Of a stretch of DNA of 64,000 nucleotides, positions 25,986 through 34,621 are shown one piece after another. Source of the stretch: Streptomyces sp. NBC_00285 (GTDB lineage Bacteria; Actinomycetota; Actinomycetes; Streptomycetales; Streptomycetaceae). Position 1 is the stretch's first letter, and every line of letters starts with the position of its first letter. The position numbers and the translations under genes were made by a program. The notes beneath the pieces were generated by a model. The model saw only the letters and a list, made by a program, of their open reading frames with translations. It was not told the origin of the DNA and searched no databases. The stretch is taken from NCBI RefSeq assembly GCF_036174265.1, contig NZ_CP108055.1, positions 2,604,001 to 2,668,000 of the forward strand, read 5' to 3'.

Positions 25986-27125
25986 TCAGCACGTCTCCTT
26001 CCACGGCTTCCAGTCGCCGAGGTAGGCCTCTCTGGTCGCCGACTCGGCCTGTTCGCGGGTGAGTTGGGGCCGGTTCTCCGGGACGGTGATCCTGGCGCCG
26101 GGGCCGGTGTTGCGGTACTCGGCGAACCGCTGGTTCTGCCAGGGGAAGGCGTCCGACATATTGGCGTAAGGGGCGGCCGCGTCGATGCCGGGGCCGAGCC
26201 GGGTGTCCCGGACCACGAGTGACGGACGGGCCGTGGTGTCGGAGCTCGGGACCCACGGGCGGGCCAGCTTGTAGGAGCCGTCCGGGGCCTCGCTGCTGAC
26301 ACGGCTCCTGGTGACCAGGTAGCCGAGCGGGTTGGCGCCCGCCGTGGAGGGCGCGAAGACGAAACCGTACGGCGCTGCCGCAAGGTCGGTCCGGTTCAGG
26401 GTCCGGAAGTGGCAGTCCTCGTGGACTGCCGTGCCCCGGCCGAAGACGAAGTCGACGTCTCCCTCGGCGTAGCAGTGCGCGAAGTACTGGCGGGCGAAGG
26501 AGGTCAGGGCGGTCGAGTCGGCGTACAGGGTGTCCTGGTGGCCGAGGAAGCGGCAGTGGTGGAAGGCGGAGCGGTCGCCCTGGACCTTGAGGGCGACGGC
26601 CTGGGTGCCGGTGATGTCGGGGTGGTCGGCGCGCAGCCAGTCGTTGGCGAAGGTGATCCAGCGGGCGGTGAAGCCGGCGGCCTGCACGGTCGTGGTGGCC
26701 GATCCGGTGGTGCCGTAGGTGCCGCCGCCCGGCTTGGGTGTGCCGGCCGCGTTGTCGTACACGATCACGACGTCCTGTGGGTCCTCGGAGGCGCCGATCC
26801 AGGTCGCCTCGGTCCGGGTGACGTCGACGGCGACGGTCTCCCGGTAGGTGCCGGGGGCGAGGACCAGCGTCCAGCCGCTGCCGGTGGCGGCGGTGACGGC
26901 GGCCTTGACGGTGGTGTGGTCACCGCGGCCCCGCGGGTCGACGTACAGCGTCTGCGGGGTGAGCCGCGCGGCCGGTGCCCCGAAGCGGCCGAAGGGACGT
27001 CTGCCGGCGGCCGGGGCGGCGGCGGACGCGGCGGCCGGCGTCAGGGCGAGCGCGGCTGCCGCTCCGGTGCTCGCGAGCAGGAATCCCCTTCTGTTCAGGG
27101 GGAGTTGTATGTGGGGCGAGGACAT
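25986..27125 (-). CDS. Exported pectinesterase (CE8), second copy
   Basis: Pectin methylesterase of 379 residues with a twin-arginine-like signal (LPLNRRGFLLASTGAAAALA). The CE8 core is complete: GTYRETVAVDV, ITGTQAVALKVQ, GHQDTLYADSTALTS, the catalytic EGDVDFVFGRGTAVHEDCHF and LARPWVPSSDTT. It is longer at the N-terminus than its neighbour because of an Ala/Pro-rich spacer. It overlaps the operon order between the PL1 lyase and the first CE8 gene. Substrate preference, such as degree of methylation, cannot be read from sequence. Confidence 0.92.
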   Translation of the reverse strand: MSSPHIQLPLNRRGFLLASTGAAAALALTPAAASAAAPAAGRRPFGRFGAPAARLTPQTLYVDPRGRGDHTTVKAAVTAATGSGWTLVLAPGTYRETVAVDVTRTEATWIGASEDPQDVVIVYDNAAGTPKPGGGTYGTTGSATTTVQAAGFTARWITFANDWLRADHPDITGTQAVALKVQGDRSAFHHCRFLGHQDTLYADSTALTSFARQYFAHCYAEGDVDFVFGRGTAVHEDCHFRTLNRTDLAAAPYGFVFAPSTAGANPLGYLVTRSRVSSEAPDGSYKLARPWVPSSDTTARPSLVVRDTRLGPGIDAAAPYANMSDAFPWQNQRFAEYRNTGPGARITVPENRPQLTREQAESATREAYLGDWKPWKETC

Positions 27126-27238
27126 GCGGGTGCTCCTTGGAAACGCGGCTCAGTGGTGGGGGTACCTCGCGTGGGGGGTGTGGTGAGGTGGCCGGGGCGG
27201 CCGCTGGATTCCGCCCCGGCCGGTCTCGGGGGGGCGTG

Positions 27239-28558
27239 TCAGCAGATGCGTCCGGCGCCCGCGCCCCGGTCGACGATCCCCGGGATCTTCTTCGCCGGGT
27301 CGATCTTCGTGCGCAGGGTGGGCGTCCAGCCCGCACCGGACTGAAGGGTCTCGGCGGGGATCTCCGCGTTGTGGACGGCGATCAGGTCGGTGGGCGTGCC
27401 GTTGACGTAGTTGTCGTCGGCGGTGAGCGGCGAGACGTTCCACCGCTTGAGCACCTTGGCCGCGCTGACACCCGTCGGAAGCGTGAACGCGTTGTGCTCG
27501 GAGACGAGTTGGGACTCCTTGCCGATGCCGAAGCTGTAGGAGTAGTCGGCGTTCGCCACGAAGTGGTTGTTGTAGGAGTCGACCTGTCCGAAGCGGACGC
27601 GCGGTGCGCGCTCGACGAGGTCCGAGAACAGGTTGTGGTGGAAGGTGACCTTGAGCTTGCCCCGGTCCCCCACCGCCGTGGACTCGCTGTCGCTGTTGCC
27701 GATCAGGATCGTCTTGTCGTGGTCGGCGAAGACGTTCCAGGAGGCGGTGACGTAGTTCGCGCCGCGGACGATGTCCAGCTCGCCGTCGTGCTGCTGGTAG
27801 AGCATGCCGAAGTAGGTCGGCGCGGCGCTGTCGGGGTGGGATCCGTCGGTGAACGTGTTGTGGTCCAGCCACACATGGGTGGAGCCGTAGACGACGGCGG
27901 TGTCGTACTCGGAGTTCCAGTTGCCCTTGTCGCCGTCGGTCGGGTCCCACTGCGGGAAGCAGTCGATGGGGCTCTCGAAGGTGAGGTTGCGGACGATGAC
28001 GTTGTCGACGGCCTTGATCTGGAGGCTGGCGCCCTTGAAGCCGGCGTTCCTGCCGACCCCGATGATCGTGGTGTTGGCGGGGACGTTCGCCTTGATGGTC
28101 TGGTCCTGGTTGGCGGCGGAGACGCGGCGCAGTCCCTCGGGGCTGCCTGCGGGCTCGGCGCTCAGGTCGGTGTCCAGGCCCCAGGCCTCGGGCGAGTACT
28201 TCGCCAGGTAGGCGTCGAAGTCGTAGCCGGGCGCGGCGAGCGAGTCGCAGCCCTCGGAGACGGCGTCGATGGTCCCCTTCACCTTGATGATCTTCGGCGT
28301 GGTGCCGCCTGCGGCGAGGGCGGCCTTGAAGCCAGCCCAGTCGGTGACGGTGTAGACGTGGGCGGCGTCGGCGGCCGCGCCCCCGGTGGTACCGGTGCCG
28401 TCGGAGCCCCAGCCGTCGTTCGCGGCGAGGGCCTCGCGGGTGACGTCATGCCCCTTGGCCTGGGCGGTGGTGCCGGTGGCCGCGAGGACCAGGGCGGCGC
28501 AGCCTGCCACGGCCATCGCCTTTGTTATGACATGCCCATGCCATGCGTGTGTGTTCAT
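27239..28558 (-). CDS. Secreted pectate lyase, PL1 family
   Basis: Exported 439-residue lyase. The signal segment is KAMAVAGCAALVLAATG up to TTAQA. PL1 hallmarks include ANTTIIGVGRNAGFKGASLQ, the calcium-binding SEYDTAVVYGSTHVWLDHNT, GELDIVRGANYVTASWNVFA and the catalytic-Arg region LVERAPRVRFGQVDSYNNHF. The C-terminus ends in GAGAGRIC. Gene order lyase-esterase-lyase suggests a set secreted together. A start at the internal ITKAMAVAG methionine (M15) would also give a signal peptide; the longer form is kept. Confidence 0.92.
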   Translation of the reverse strand: MNTHAWHGHVITKAMAVAGCAALVLAATGTTAQAKGHDVTREALAANDGWGSDGTGTTGGAAADAAHVYTVTDWAGFKAALAAGGTTPKIIKVKGTIDAVSEGCDSLAAPGYDFDAYLAKYSPEAWGLDTDLSAEPAGSPEGLRRVSAANQDQTIKANVPANTTIIGVGRNAGFKGASLQIKAVDNVIVRNLTFESPIDCFPQWDPTDGDKGNWNSEYDTAVVYGSTHVWLDHNTFTDGSHPDSAAPTYFGMLYQQHDGELDIVRGANYVTASWNVFADHDKTILIGNSDSESTAVGDRGKLKVTFHHNLFSDLVERAPRVRFGQVDSYNNHFVANADYSYSFGIGKESQLVSEHNAFTLPTGVSAAKVLKRWNVSPLTADDNYVNGTPTDLIAVHNAEIPAETLQSGAGWTPTLRTKIDPAKKIPGIVDRGAGAGRIC

Positions 28559-28602
28559 TGTGCGGCTCTCTTTCGACTGCGAAGAAGGAGGAGAAGGAGT
28601 GG

Positions 28603-29397
28603 TCAGGCAGTGGCCGGCGACGGCCAGGTGATCCAGGACTCAGGGATCTCGGCGTCGAGCCGGCGCACGTCCCGGGGCGCCAGCACCCGCCGGTGCAGCA
28701 GCTCACCGGCGACGAGCCGGGCCACCGCGATGGCACCCGGCGGATTGAAGTGCGTGTTGTCCTGCTCGGTCGCGGTCCAGTTGAAGTACCGCTTGGTCTC
28801 CTCGACCCCGAGCTTCTGCCACAGGGCGAGCGACAGCGCCTGGAGGTCGAGCAGCGCCACGCCCTCTTCCTTTGCGAGCGCACGCATCGCGGCGGGGTAC
28901 TCACCGTGGGTCGGCACGGCGTTGCCGCTCGCGTCGAACTTCCGACGCTCGACGGGCGTGACCAGCACCGGACGGGCACCCTTGGCGCGGGCGCCGTCGA
29001 GGTACAGGCGCAGATAGTCCTGATACGTCGTCCACGGCTCGGTGTACCGGGTCGGATCGGCGGTCTTCTCGTCGTTGTGCGCGAACTGGACGACCAGGAA
29101 GTCACCGGGCCTGATCAGCCCGAGAATGGCGTCGAGCCGCCCCTCGTCGACGAAGGACTTCGAACTCCGCCCGTTCACCGCGTGGTTGGCGACCGGGAGA
29201 CCCTTGTGCAGAAAGAAGGGGAGAGCCATACCCCACCCGGTCTCGGGCGCGGCGTCGGCGTATTTCTGGGCTGCCGTGGAGTCACCGGCGATGTAGAGGG
29301 TGCGCTGTTCCTTGGCCTGAGCGGTACCGGTCGCGCTGAAAGCGATGGGCACGGCGGCGATCGTCGCCATGGTGACCTGTCTGCGGGTAAGAGACAT
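28603..29397 (-). CDS. Exported SGNH/GDSL esterase, rhamnogalacturonan acetylesterase-like (CE12)
   Basis: A 264-residue secreted esterase with signal LTRRQVTMATIAAVPIAFSA. SGNH blocks are seen: IAGDSTAAQKY (nucleophile Ser), GRSSKSF, VQFAHNDEK (Asn) and the C-terminal DNTHFNPPGA with catalytic Asp and His. This set matches CE12 enzymes that remove acetyl groups from rhamnogalacturonan I. It fits the pectin cluster, acting outside the cell ahead of lyases. It lies between the PL1 gene and the sugar-binding lipoprotein gene on the same strand. Activity on other acetylated glycans is possible. Confidence 0.87.
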   Translation of the reverse strand: MSLTRRQVTMATIAAVPIAFSATGTAQAKEQRTLYIAGDSTAAQKYADAAPETGWGMALPFFLHKGLPVANHAVNGRSSKSFVDEGRLDAILGLIRPGDFLVVQFAHNDEKTADPTRYTEPWTTYQDYLRLYLDGARAKGARPVLVTPVERRKFDASGNAVPTHGEYPAAMRALAKEEGVALLDLQALSLALWQKLGVEETKRYFNWTATEQDNTHFNPPGAIAVARLVAGELLHRRVLAPRDVRRLDAEIPESWITWPSPATA

Positions 29398-29420
29398 TTT
29401 CGGTGCACCTTCCTGTTTTC

Positions 29421-29463
29421 AGGGGCGCGGGGAACTGCGCGACCAGCCACGACGGACCCGCAG
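29421..29463. repeat. Streptomyces intergenic repeat, short form
   Basis: A 43-bp element beginning AGGGGCGCGGGGAACTGCGC and ending GACCCGCAG. It differs from the element at 47873-47915 by one base. Both lie in intergenic DNA downstream of genes. A longer, inverted relative is at 38237-38316. Confidence 0.75.
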
Positions 29464-29491
29464 CTCCCCACGACAACAACCACCCGGGTTC

Positions 29492-30835
29492 TCAGCCGTT
29501 CTGTTCCTTCCACTCCGCCTGGGCCGTGTTCAGCTGGTCGGCCATGGTGTCCAGGAACTTCTTCGCACTCATGTCACCCAGCAGCACCTTCTGGAAGTTC
29601 GGCTCGTTGTCGGCCTTGGAGATCGTGTTCCAGTCGGGCAGGTAGTACGGCAACTGGACGATGCTCGTGGAGCCGTCGGTCAGCGCGGCGGCGGCGAGCT
29701 TCGTGGGCTCCGCCTGGGAGATCCACGCGTCCTTGGCGGCGTCGTTGTTCGACGGCACCTGTCCCGCCGCCTTGTTGAACTCCGAGTTCTCCGCGCGCGA
29801 GGTGGCGAACTCGATGAACTTCCAGGCGGCTTCCTTGTTCTTCGAGCTCTTGAACACCCCGAGCCCGTCAACGGGGTTGGACACCTGGACCCGCTTGCCG
29901 GAGGCGCCGATCGGCTGCGGAATTCCCCGGAACTTGCCGGCTCCGAGCGCCTTCACATGGTCCTGGTAGGAGCCCAGGTTGTGGTTCAGCATCCCGATGG
30001 TGCCGGAGTCCCACTGCGCGACCATCTTGGTGAAGTCGTTGTTGAGGTCGGCCGCCGGAGTGTCCTTCTTGTACAGCGCCGCGTACTTCTCCAACGCCGC
30101 CACGTTCTTCGGGTCGTTGAGGGTGGTCTTGTCGCCGTTCCAGAAGGAGGTGATCCCGCTCTGCCCGTACGAGGCGTCCAGGGCCTGGGCGATCGACCCG
30201 GCTCCTCCGCGGATGGTGTAACCGAACTCGTTCTTCTTGGAGTCGGTGAGCTTGCGCGCGGCCTCGTAGAACTTGTCCCAGGTGGTCGGCTCGTCGAGGC
30301 CGGCCCTCTTGAACAGGTCGGTCCGGTAGTACAGCACGCCGTTGTTCGCGGAGGTCGGGATCGAGTACAGGGTCCCGTCCCCGCCGCCCGCCGCCTTCAG
30401 CGAAGCGACCATGTTCTCGTTGAGCTTGCCGCTCAGGGAGGACTTGGCGAGGCGGTCGTCCAGCGGCTCCAGCGCCTTCTGCGCGGAGAACCCGGCGAGC
30501 ATGGCCGCACCGACGCCACCGACGTCCGGCAGGCCGCCGCCCTGGATGGCGGTGTCGACCTTGGACTGGTACTCGGTGGAGGCGATGCCGACGTACTCGA
30601 CCTTGATGCCGGGGTTCGCCTTCTGGAACGCGGCGATGATCGCCTTCCAGGCGTCGGTGCGCACACCGCCGTTGTTGTCCCAGAAGACGATCTTTCCCTT
30701 GCCGCTGCCCTCGTCGCCCTTGTCGCCGCCGGACCCGCTGCCGTTGTCACCGCAGGCGGTGGCGGTGAGCGCCAGTACGGACCCGAGGGCGACGGCTATG
30801 GCAGCGCGCCTGCTTCTGCGGATGCTGATCTTCAT
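29492..30835 (-). CDS. Sugar ABC transporter substrate-binding lipoprotein
   Basis: Extracytoplasmic SBP_bac_1 protein of 447 residues. The signal is KISIRRSRRAAIAVALGSVL with lipobox TATAC and lipid Cys 28, followed by a Gly/Ser/Asp-rich tether. CUT1-type motifs include KGKIVFWDNNGGVRTDAWKA and the sugar-binding region IPTSANNGVLYYRTDLFK. The start was moved to this ATG because the signal peptide begins here; the upstream frame reads through the neighbouring gene. No permease is adjacent, but two permease genes lie 5.4 kb upstream in the same orientation (36307-38135), and the enzymes between are pectinases. A pectin or arabinan oligosaccharide ligand is inferred. Confidence 0.9.
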   Translation of the reverse strand: MKISIRRSRRAAIAVALGSVLALTATACGDNGSGSGGDKGDEGSGKGKIVFWDNNGGVRTDAWKAIIAAFQKANPGIKVEYVGIASTEYQSKVDTAIQGGGLPDVGGVGAAMLAGFSAQKALEPLDDRLAKSSLSGKLNENMVASLKAAGGGDGTLYSIPTSANNGVLYYRTDLFKRAGLDEPTTWDKFYEAARKLTDSKKNEFGYTIRGGAGSIAQALDASYGQSGITSFWNGDKTTLNDPKNVAALEKYAALYKKDTPAADLNNDFTKMVAQWDSGTIGMLNHNLGSYQDHVKALGAGKFRGIPQPIGASGKRVQVSNPVDGLGVFKSSKNKEAAWKFIEFATSRAENSEFNKAAGQVPSNNDAAKDAWISQAEPTKLAAAALTDGSTSIVQLPYYLPDWNTISKADNEPNFQKVLLGDMSAKKFLDTMADQLNTAQAEWKEQNG

Positions 30836-30891
30836 TGGTCGGCTCTCTTCTTCTTCTGGTTCCAGCGGAGAAATGAAGGTGTGGGGGGAAG

Positions 30892-32091
30892 TCAGTGGCG
30901 GGCGTACGGGGCCCAGCCGTCCGTGCCCTTGAGGTGGTTCGCGACGGTGTACGTCCTCGCGTCGGCGGCGCTCAGCTGCGGCCGGTCCGCACTCGGGGAG
31001 GCCCCCGGCCCGAAGTTGCGGTACTCGGCGAACCGCGCGTCCTTCCACGAGAAGCCGCTCATGTCGGTCCACGGCGAGGACTTCACCGCTGCCGGCAGCT
31101 CGGTGTCCCGGATCAACACCTGGGCCACGGCGGCGGGTTCACCGCCCGGATGCCACGGCCGTCCCAGGTGGAAGGACTGCTCCGGCGCGTCGCTCAGGAC
31201 CTTCGAGCAGGTGATCAGGAACCCGTGGGGATTGCCCGTCCATGTCGAAGCGGCCGTCATATAGCCGTTGTTGGTGGTGGAACCCCGGCTCAGCAGGCGG
31301 ATCACGGACCGCTCCACGACGGTGGTCGCACGGCCGTAGAGGAAGTCGACATCGCCCTCGATGTACGAGTCGCGGATGTAGACCCGGCTGATCACGTCCA
31401 GCTTGGGGCTGTCGGTCATCAGGGTGTCCTGGTTGCCCAGGAAGGCCGTGTCCTCGAAGACGATCCGGTCGCCGGTCGTCTTCATCGCGAGGGCCTGCTC
31501 GCCCTTCAGCTCGACCGCGGCCTCGTCGAAGTCGTTGCTGAAGGTGAGGTGGCGGGCGGTGACGTCGTTCGCGGCGATCCGAGCCGTCGCGCTGCCCGTC
31601 GAACCGCCGTACTCGGCAGGCGTGTCGTAGACGATGACGGTGTCGGACCGGTCGCGTCCGGTCCCCCGGAGCACGATGTTCGGCTTGGTCGCGGGGATGT
31701 ACACCTTGGCGCGGTACACCCCCGGCGCCACGGCGATCGTCACCGGCACGGTGTTCCCGTCCGGCACGGCGTCCACGGCGGCCTGCACGGTCGGGTAGCC
31801 GTCCGGGACGTGCAGGGTCACGCCGGTCCGCTGCCGCGGCCCGGTGACGACCTTGCCGTCGGCCCCTGCTGTGGTGCCGCCCGCGAGGGAGGCGAAGCCG
31901 TGCGGCCGGCCCTCTAACTGCTCCGCGGAGGCCGTGGCCCCCGAAGCCGGTGTTCCGACGGCGGTCGTCGCCAAGGCCCTCGCCTCTCCTGCCGCCCCGA
32001 GACCCAGGGCAGCCGCGAGACCGAGCACGGCGGCCACGACGGTGCCGTACCCCGGTCTCTGCAAGCGCTTGCTATGCAGGTGCTGCGTCAT
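30892..32091 (-). CDS. Exported pectinesterase (CE8), third copy
   Basis: A 399-residue pectin methylesterase. MTQHLHSKRLQRP is followed by a hydrophobic signal (VVAAVLGLAAALGLGAAGEA) and an 80-residue spacer. CE8 motifs are GVYRAKVYIPATKPNIVLRG, GEQALAMKTTGDR, GNQDTLMTDSPKLDV, EGDVDFLYGRATTVVERS and LGRPWHPGGEPAA. The active-site line DFLYGRATTV differs from the DFVFGRA of the other two copies, so it is a separate branch, closer to enzymes with a Tyr there. The 5' end of the gene contains a perfect GCAAGCGCTTGC palindrome. Confidence 0.9.
   Translation of the reverse strand: MTQHLHSKRLQRPGYGTVVAAVLGLAAALGLGAAGEARALATTAVGTPASGATASAEQLEGRPHGFASLAGGTTAGADGKVVTGPRQRTGVTLHVPDGYPTVQAAVDAVPDGNTVPVTIAVAPGVYRAKVYIPATKPNIVLRGTGRDRSDTVIVYDTPAEYGGSTGSATARIAANDVTARHLTFSNDFDEAAVELKGEQALAMKTTGDRIVFEDTAFLGNQDTLMTDSPKLDVISRVYIRDSYIEGDVDFLYGRATTVVERSVIRLLSRGSTTNNGYMTAASTWTGNPHGFLITCSKVLSDAPEQSFHLGRPWHPGGEPAAVAQVLIRDTELPAAVKSSPWTDMSGFSWKDARFAEYRNFGPGASPSADRPQLSAADARTYTVANHLKGTDGWAPYARH
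32061..32072. promoter_or_regulatory. GCAAGCGCTTGC palindrome near the start of the third pectinesterase
   Basis: This 12-bp perfect palindrome carries the AAGCGCTT core typical of LacI/GalR-family operators and lies 20-31 bases inside the coding start. A very similar core (GGAAGCGCTTTC) lies before the sugar permease operon at 38177-38188. Either the site controls the gene from within, or the true start is downstream. Confidence 0.5.
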
Positions 32092-32124
32092 TGCGGCTCC
32101 CAACAGGCTTACGGGTTCGGTGCG

Positions 32125-33651
32125 TTACAGGTGGTCGATCCTCAAGTGCGAGAAGGTTGCCGCGCCGGCGTGCCCTCCTCCGACGGGCGCGAGCGCGAAC
32201 AGTCCGAGCAGCGCGCCGACCCAGCGCCAGGGCGTGGCGGCGAAGACGGGCCCGGAGGGCTGCGGGCCGTCGCCGAGGTCGCAGAAGAACCTGCAGCGCG
32301 CCCCGGTGCCGATCTCGATCCGCAGCCGTACCTTCTCGGCGAGGGCGGGCCGGGGGTGCTCGGCGTCCCGTTCCTGCTCGGCGACGCCCTCGGCGAACCG
32401 GTGCACGAGGTGGACGGCGCCGTCGGCCCCCCGCTGGAGTCCGATCCAGCTGAATGCGTCACCGAGAACGGCGAGTCCGGCGCGGGCCCCCGGTTCCTCG
32501 CTGTGCAACCGCAGTTCCACCTCGACCGCCGAGGGTGTGCCGGGCAGCCGCTGGGTGAGAAGGTTCGGCACTCTGCGCAGGTCGTGCGCGTCGGCCGAGC
32601 GGACGCAGGTGAGCCGGAGTCCGTCGCCGGAGTGGTGGGTGGCCCAGCCGGGCTGCGGGTTGGCGGTCCACTGCCACTGTCGGCCGAAACGTCCGCCGGG
32701 GAAGTCGTCGTCGGTGGCGGGCGCCGCGTCCGGCTGCGGCGGCAGGTCGGGCCTCTCGTGCACGGCGACGGGGGTGCCCGCCTCGCCGAGCACCGGCCAG
32801 CCGTCCGGACCCCAGCGCATGGGCTGGAGGTGGACGACCCTGCCGTAGGCGCCCTTCTGCTGGAAGTGCAGGAACCAGTCCTGGCCGGACGGGGTGCGCA
32901 CCCAGCCGCCCTGGTGGGGGCCGTTGACGTCGGTGTCCCCCTGCTCCAGGACGACCTTCTCCTCGTAGGGCCCGAAGAACCCGCGTGAGCGGAAGGCGCC
33001 CTGCCAGCCGGTCTCGACTCCTCCCGCGGGGGCGAGGATCCAGAACCAGCCGTCGTGCTGATAGAGCTTGGGGCCTTCGAGGGTGAACCAGCCGGGGATC
33101 CGATCGCCGTCGACGATCACCTTGCCCTCGTCGAGGAGTTCACGGCCGTCGAGATCCATCCGGTGACCGGTGAGCCGGTTCTTGACGCCGGAGCGGGACC
33201 TGGCCCAGGCGTGCACGAGGTAGGCCTCGCCGGTCTCCTCGTCCCACAGGGGGCACGGGTCGATCAGGCCCCTGCCCGACTTGAGGAGGTGCGGGCGAGT
33301 CCAAGGGCCCCTGATCTCGGGGGCGTTGATCTGGAAGATGCCCTGGTCGGGGTCGCCCCAGAAGATCCAGAACCGTTCGTCGTGGTAACGGAGAGAGGGC
33401 GCCCAGACCCCGCAGTCGTGCCGGGGCCTGGTGAACTCCGCGGCCGGTTCCAGGCGTTCGAGGGCGTGGCCGATCAGCGTCCAGTTGACCAGGTCGCGGG
33501 AGTGCAGCAGCGGCAGGCCCGGGGCGCGGCCGAAGCTGGAGGCGGTGAGGTAGAAGTCGTCGCCGACACGGATGACGTCGGGGTCGGACCAGTCGGCGTT
33601 CAGGACCGGGTTCGTGTACGTCGCCGGCCGGGCCGGGTTCGGGTACGTCAC
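32125..33651 (-). CDS. Intracellular glycoside hydrolase family 43 with C-terminal beta-sandwich
   Basis: Cytoplasmic enzyme of 508 residues, no signal peptide. The GH43 beta-propeller begins NPVLNADWSDPDVIRVGDDF (Asp base), continues SGRGLIDPCPLWDEETGEAY (second Asp) and WFTLEGPKLYQHDGWFWILA (Glu acid). The C-terminal 180 residues form the GH43_C2-like sandwich (FGRQWQWTANPQPGW, VEVELRLHSEEPG) seen in beta-xylosidase/arabinofuranosidase enzymes. It should trim imported oligosaccharides to pentoses. The start is a GTG (VTYPNPAR) inside a duplicated 66-bp segment; GTGA couples it to the upstream mini-ORF. Confidence 0.9.
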   Translation of the reverse strand: MTYPNPARPATYTNPVLNADWSDPDVIRVGDDFYLTASSFGRAPGLPLLHSRDLVNWTLIGHALERLEPAAEFTRPRHDCGVWAPSLRYHDERFWIFWGDPDQGIFQINAPEIRGPWTRPHLLKSGRGLIDPCPLWDEETGEAYLVHAWARSRSGVKNRLTGHRMDLDGRELLDEGKVIVDGDRIPGWFTLEGPKLYQHDGWFWILAPAGGVETGWQGAFRSRGFFGPYEEKVVLEQGDTDVNGPHQGGWVRTPSGQDWFLHFQQKGAYGRVVHLQPMRWGPDGWPVLGEAGTPVAVHERPDLPPQPDAAPATDDDFPGGRFGRQWQWTANPQPGWATHHSGDGLRLTCVRSADAHDLRRVPNLLTQRLPGTPSAVEVELRLHSEEPGARAGLAVLGDAFSWIGLQRGADGAVHLVHRFAEGVAEQERDAEHPRPALAEKVRLRIEIGTGARCRFFCDLGDGPQPSGPVFAATPWRWVGALLGLFALAPVGGGHAGAATFSHLRIDHL

Positions 33652-33836
33652 TGGCTGACCGCCTTCCGTACCAGGGCCGCCGCTTCGAGCCGCGGGAGGC
33701 GTCCGTCGCAGTTCGAGTACATGGCCGGCAGGGACGGGCTCGGATGCGTCCCTGGCAAGGTCGGACGGGAGTACGTCACTGGCTGACCGCCTTCCGTACC
33801 AGGGCCGCTGCTTCGAGGCGCGGGAGGCGTCCGTCG
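33643..33836. repeat. Imperfect tandem duplication across a gene junction
   Basis: Copies at 33643-33708 and 33771-33836 are 66 bp each with two mismatches, offset by 128 bp. Each contains the last codons of the DUF6807 gene (GRLPRLEAAALVRKAVSQ-stop) and the start of the GH43 gene (GTG ACG TAC). The proximal copy belongs to the true DUF6807 end; the distal copy provides the GH43 start. Confidence 0.85.
33648..33779 (-). CDS. Chimeric mini-ORF made by the junction duplication
   Basis: The 43-residue frame begins VTYSRPTLPGTHPSPSLPAM like the GH43 N-terminus and ends DGRLPRLEAAALVRKAVSQ like DUF6807. It overlaps both neighbours at their codons, with the GH43 start GTG overlapping its stop as GTGA. 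Its origin is explained by duplication, so it is probably a by-product with no function, but translation from the upstream gene would pass through it. Confidence 0.4.
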   Translation of the reverse strand: MTYSRPTLPGTHPSPSLPAMYSNCDGRLPRLEAAALVRKAVSQ

Positions 33837-34621
33837 GCCACGACGGTGACGATCCGCCGTACGACGGTCTCGCCCGGCGGCACGTCCAGCCGCTCCTGGG
33901 AGGCCAACGAGGAGCCCACGCCCGGGTATTCGCCGGCGCGCACGAACCACGGGTCCCGCCGGGTCCGTTCGGTGGCCCCGGCGAAGACGAGCGTCCAGCT
34001 ACGGCCCGTGAGGGCGACCCAGTCGGCGCGGGTGCCGTGTATCGCGCCCTCGCCCTCGCGGTCGACGGTGAAGACGTCCGGCGCCTCCTGCTCCTTGCGG
34101 GCCCGCCAGAAGAAGCCGCCGTAGGCCGCGCCCGGGCGGCCGTTGGTGGCCGGGCTGCCGATCGACAGGGCGGCCTGGGTGACGTTGGTGAGGGAGAAGG
34201 TGAAGTCCAACGCCCAGGCGGTGCCCGTCAGTTCGGTGACCGCGACGGTACGGCGCTCACGCAGCAGCTCGCCCCCGGTGGCGACCCAGCGCAGCTCCTC
34301 CACGAAGCCGTCCGGGTCGCGGAGCTGGAAGGAACTGTGGCGCTGGGCACCGTGGTTGTCGAGCTCGGTCGGGCCCTGGTCGCGGACGTAGGTCCGGCCG
34401 CCCCAGAAGTTGTGCCCCTCGACGTCGGGAACCGCGACACCGACGCCGAGGTGGTGGATGTGGTCGGCGGGGCTCAGTTCGGTGACCGCCGTGCCGGCCA
34501 GGGTGGTGACGGGGTGCAGATAGGGGCGTGGGGAGAGCCGGGCGGACAGCTCGGGCCGGGTGACGTAACGGCCGACCGGGCGGCCCGCGACACACAGGAC
34601 AGGGAAGTCGGGGGTCGTCAT
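33776..34621 (-). CDS. DUF6807 (PmoA-like) family protein
   Basis: A 281-residue protein of the family once called PmoA (DUF6807), not a methane oxidase. Features are LSPADHIHHLGVGVAVPDVE with paired His and NFWGGRTYVRDQG, then QRHSSFQLRDPDG and AYGGFFWRARKE. The fold is predicted as a beta-sandwich like aldose epimerases and hydrolases. Genes of this family commonly sit with Gfo/Idh/MocA and sugar catabolic genes, as here, where its start overlaps the dehydrogenase stop as ATGA. A role on a modified sugar is inferred, not shown. Its 3' end is duplicated downstream. Confidence 0.82.
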   Translation of the reverse strand: MTTPDFPVLCVAGRPVGRYVTRPELSARLSPRPYLHPVTTLAGTAVTELSPADHIHHLGVGVAVPDVEGHNFWGGRTYVRDQGPTELDNHGAQRHSSFQLRDPDGFVEELRWVATGGELLRERRTVAVTELTGTAWALDFTFSLTNVTQAALSIGSPATNGRPGAAYGGFFWRARKEQEAPDVFTVDREGEGAIHGTRADWVALTGRSWTLVFAGATERTRRDPWFVRAGEYPGVGSSLASQERLDVPPGETVVRRIVTVVADGRLPRLEAAALVRKAVSQ

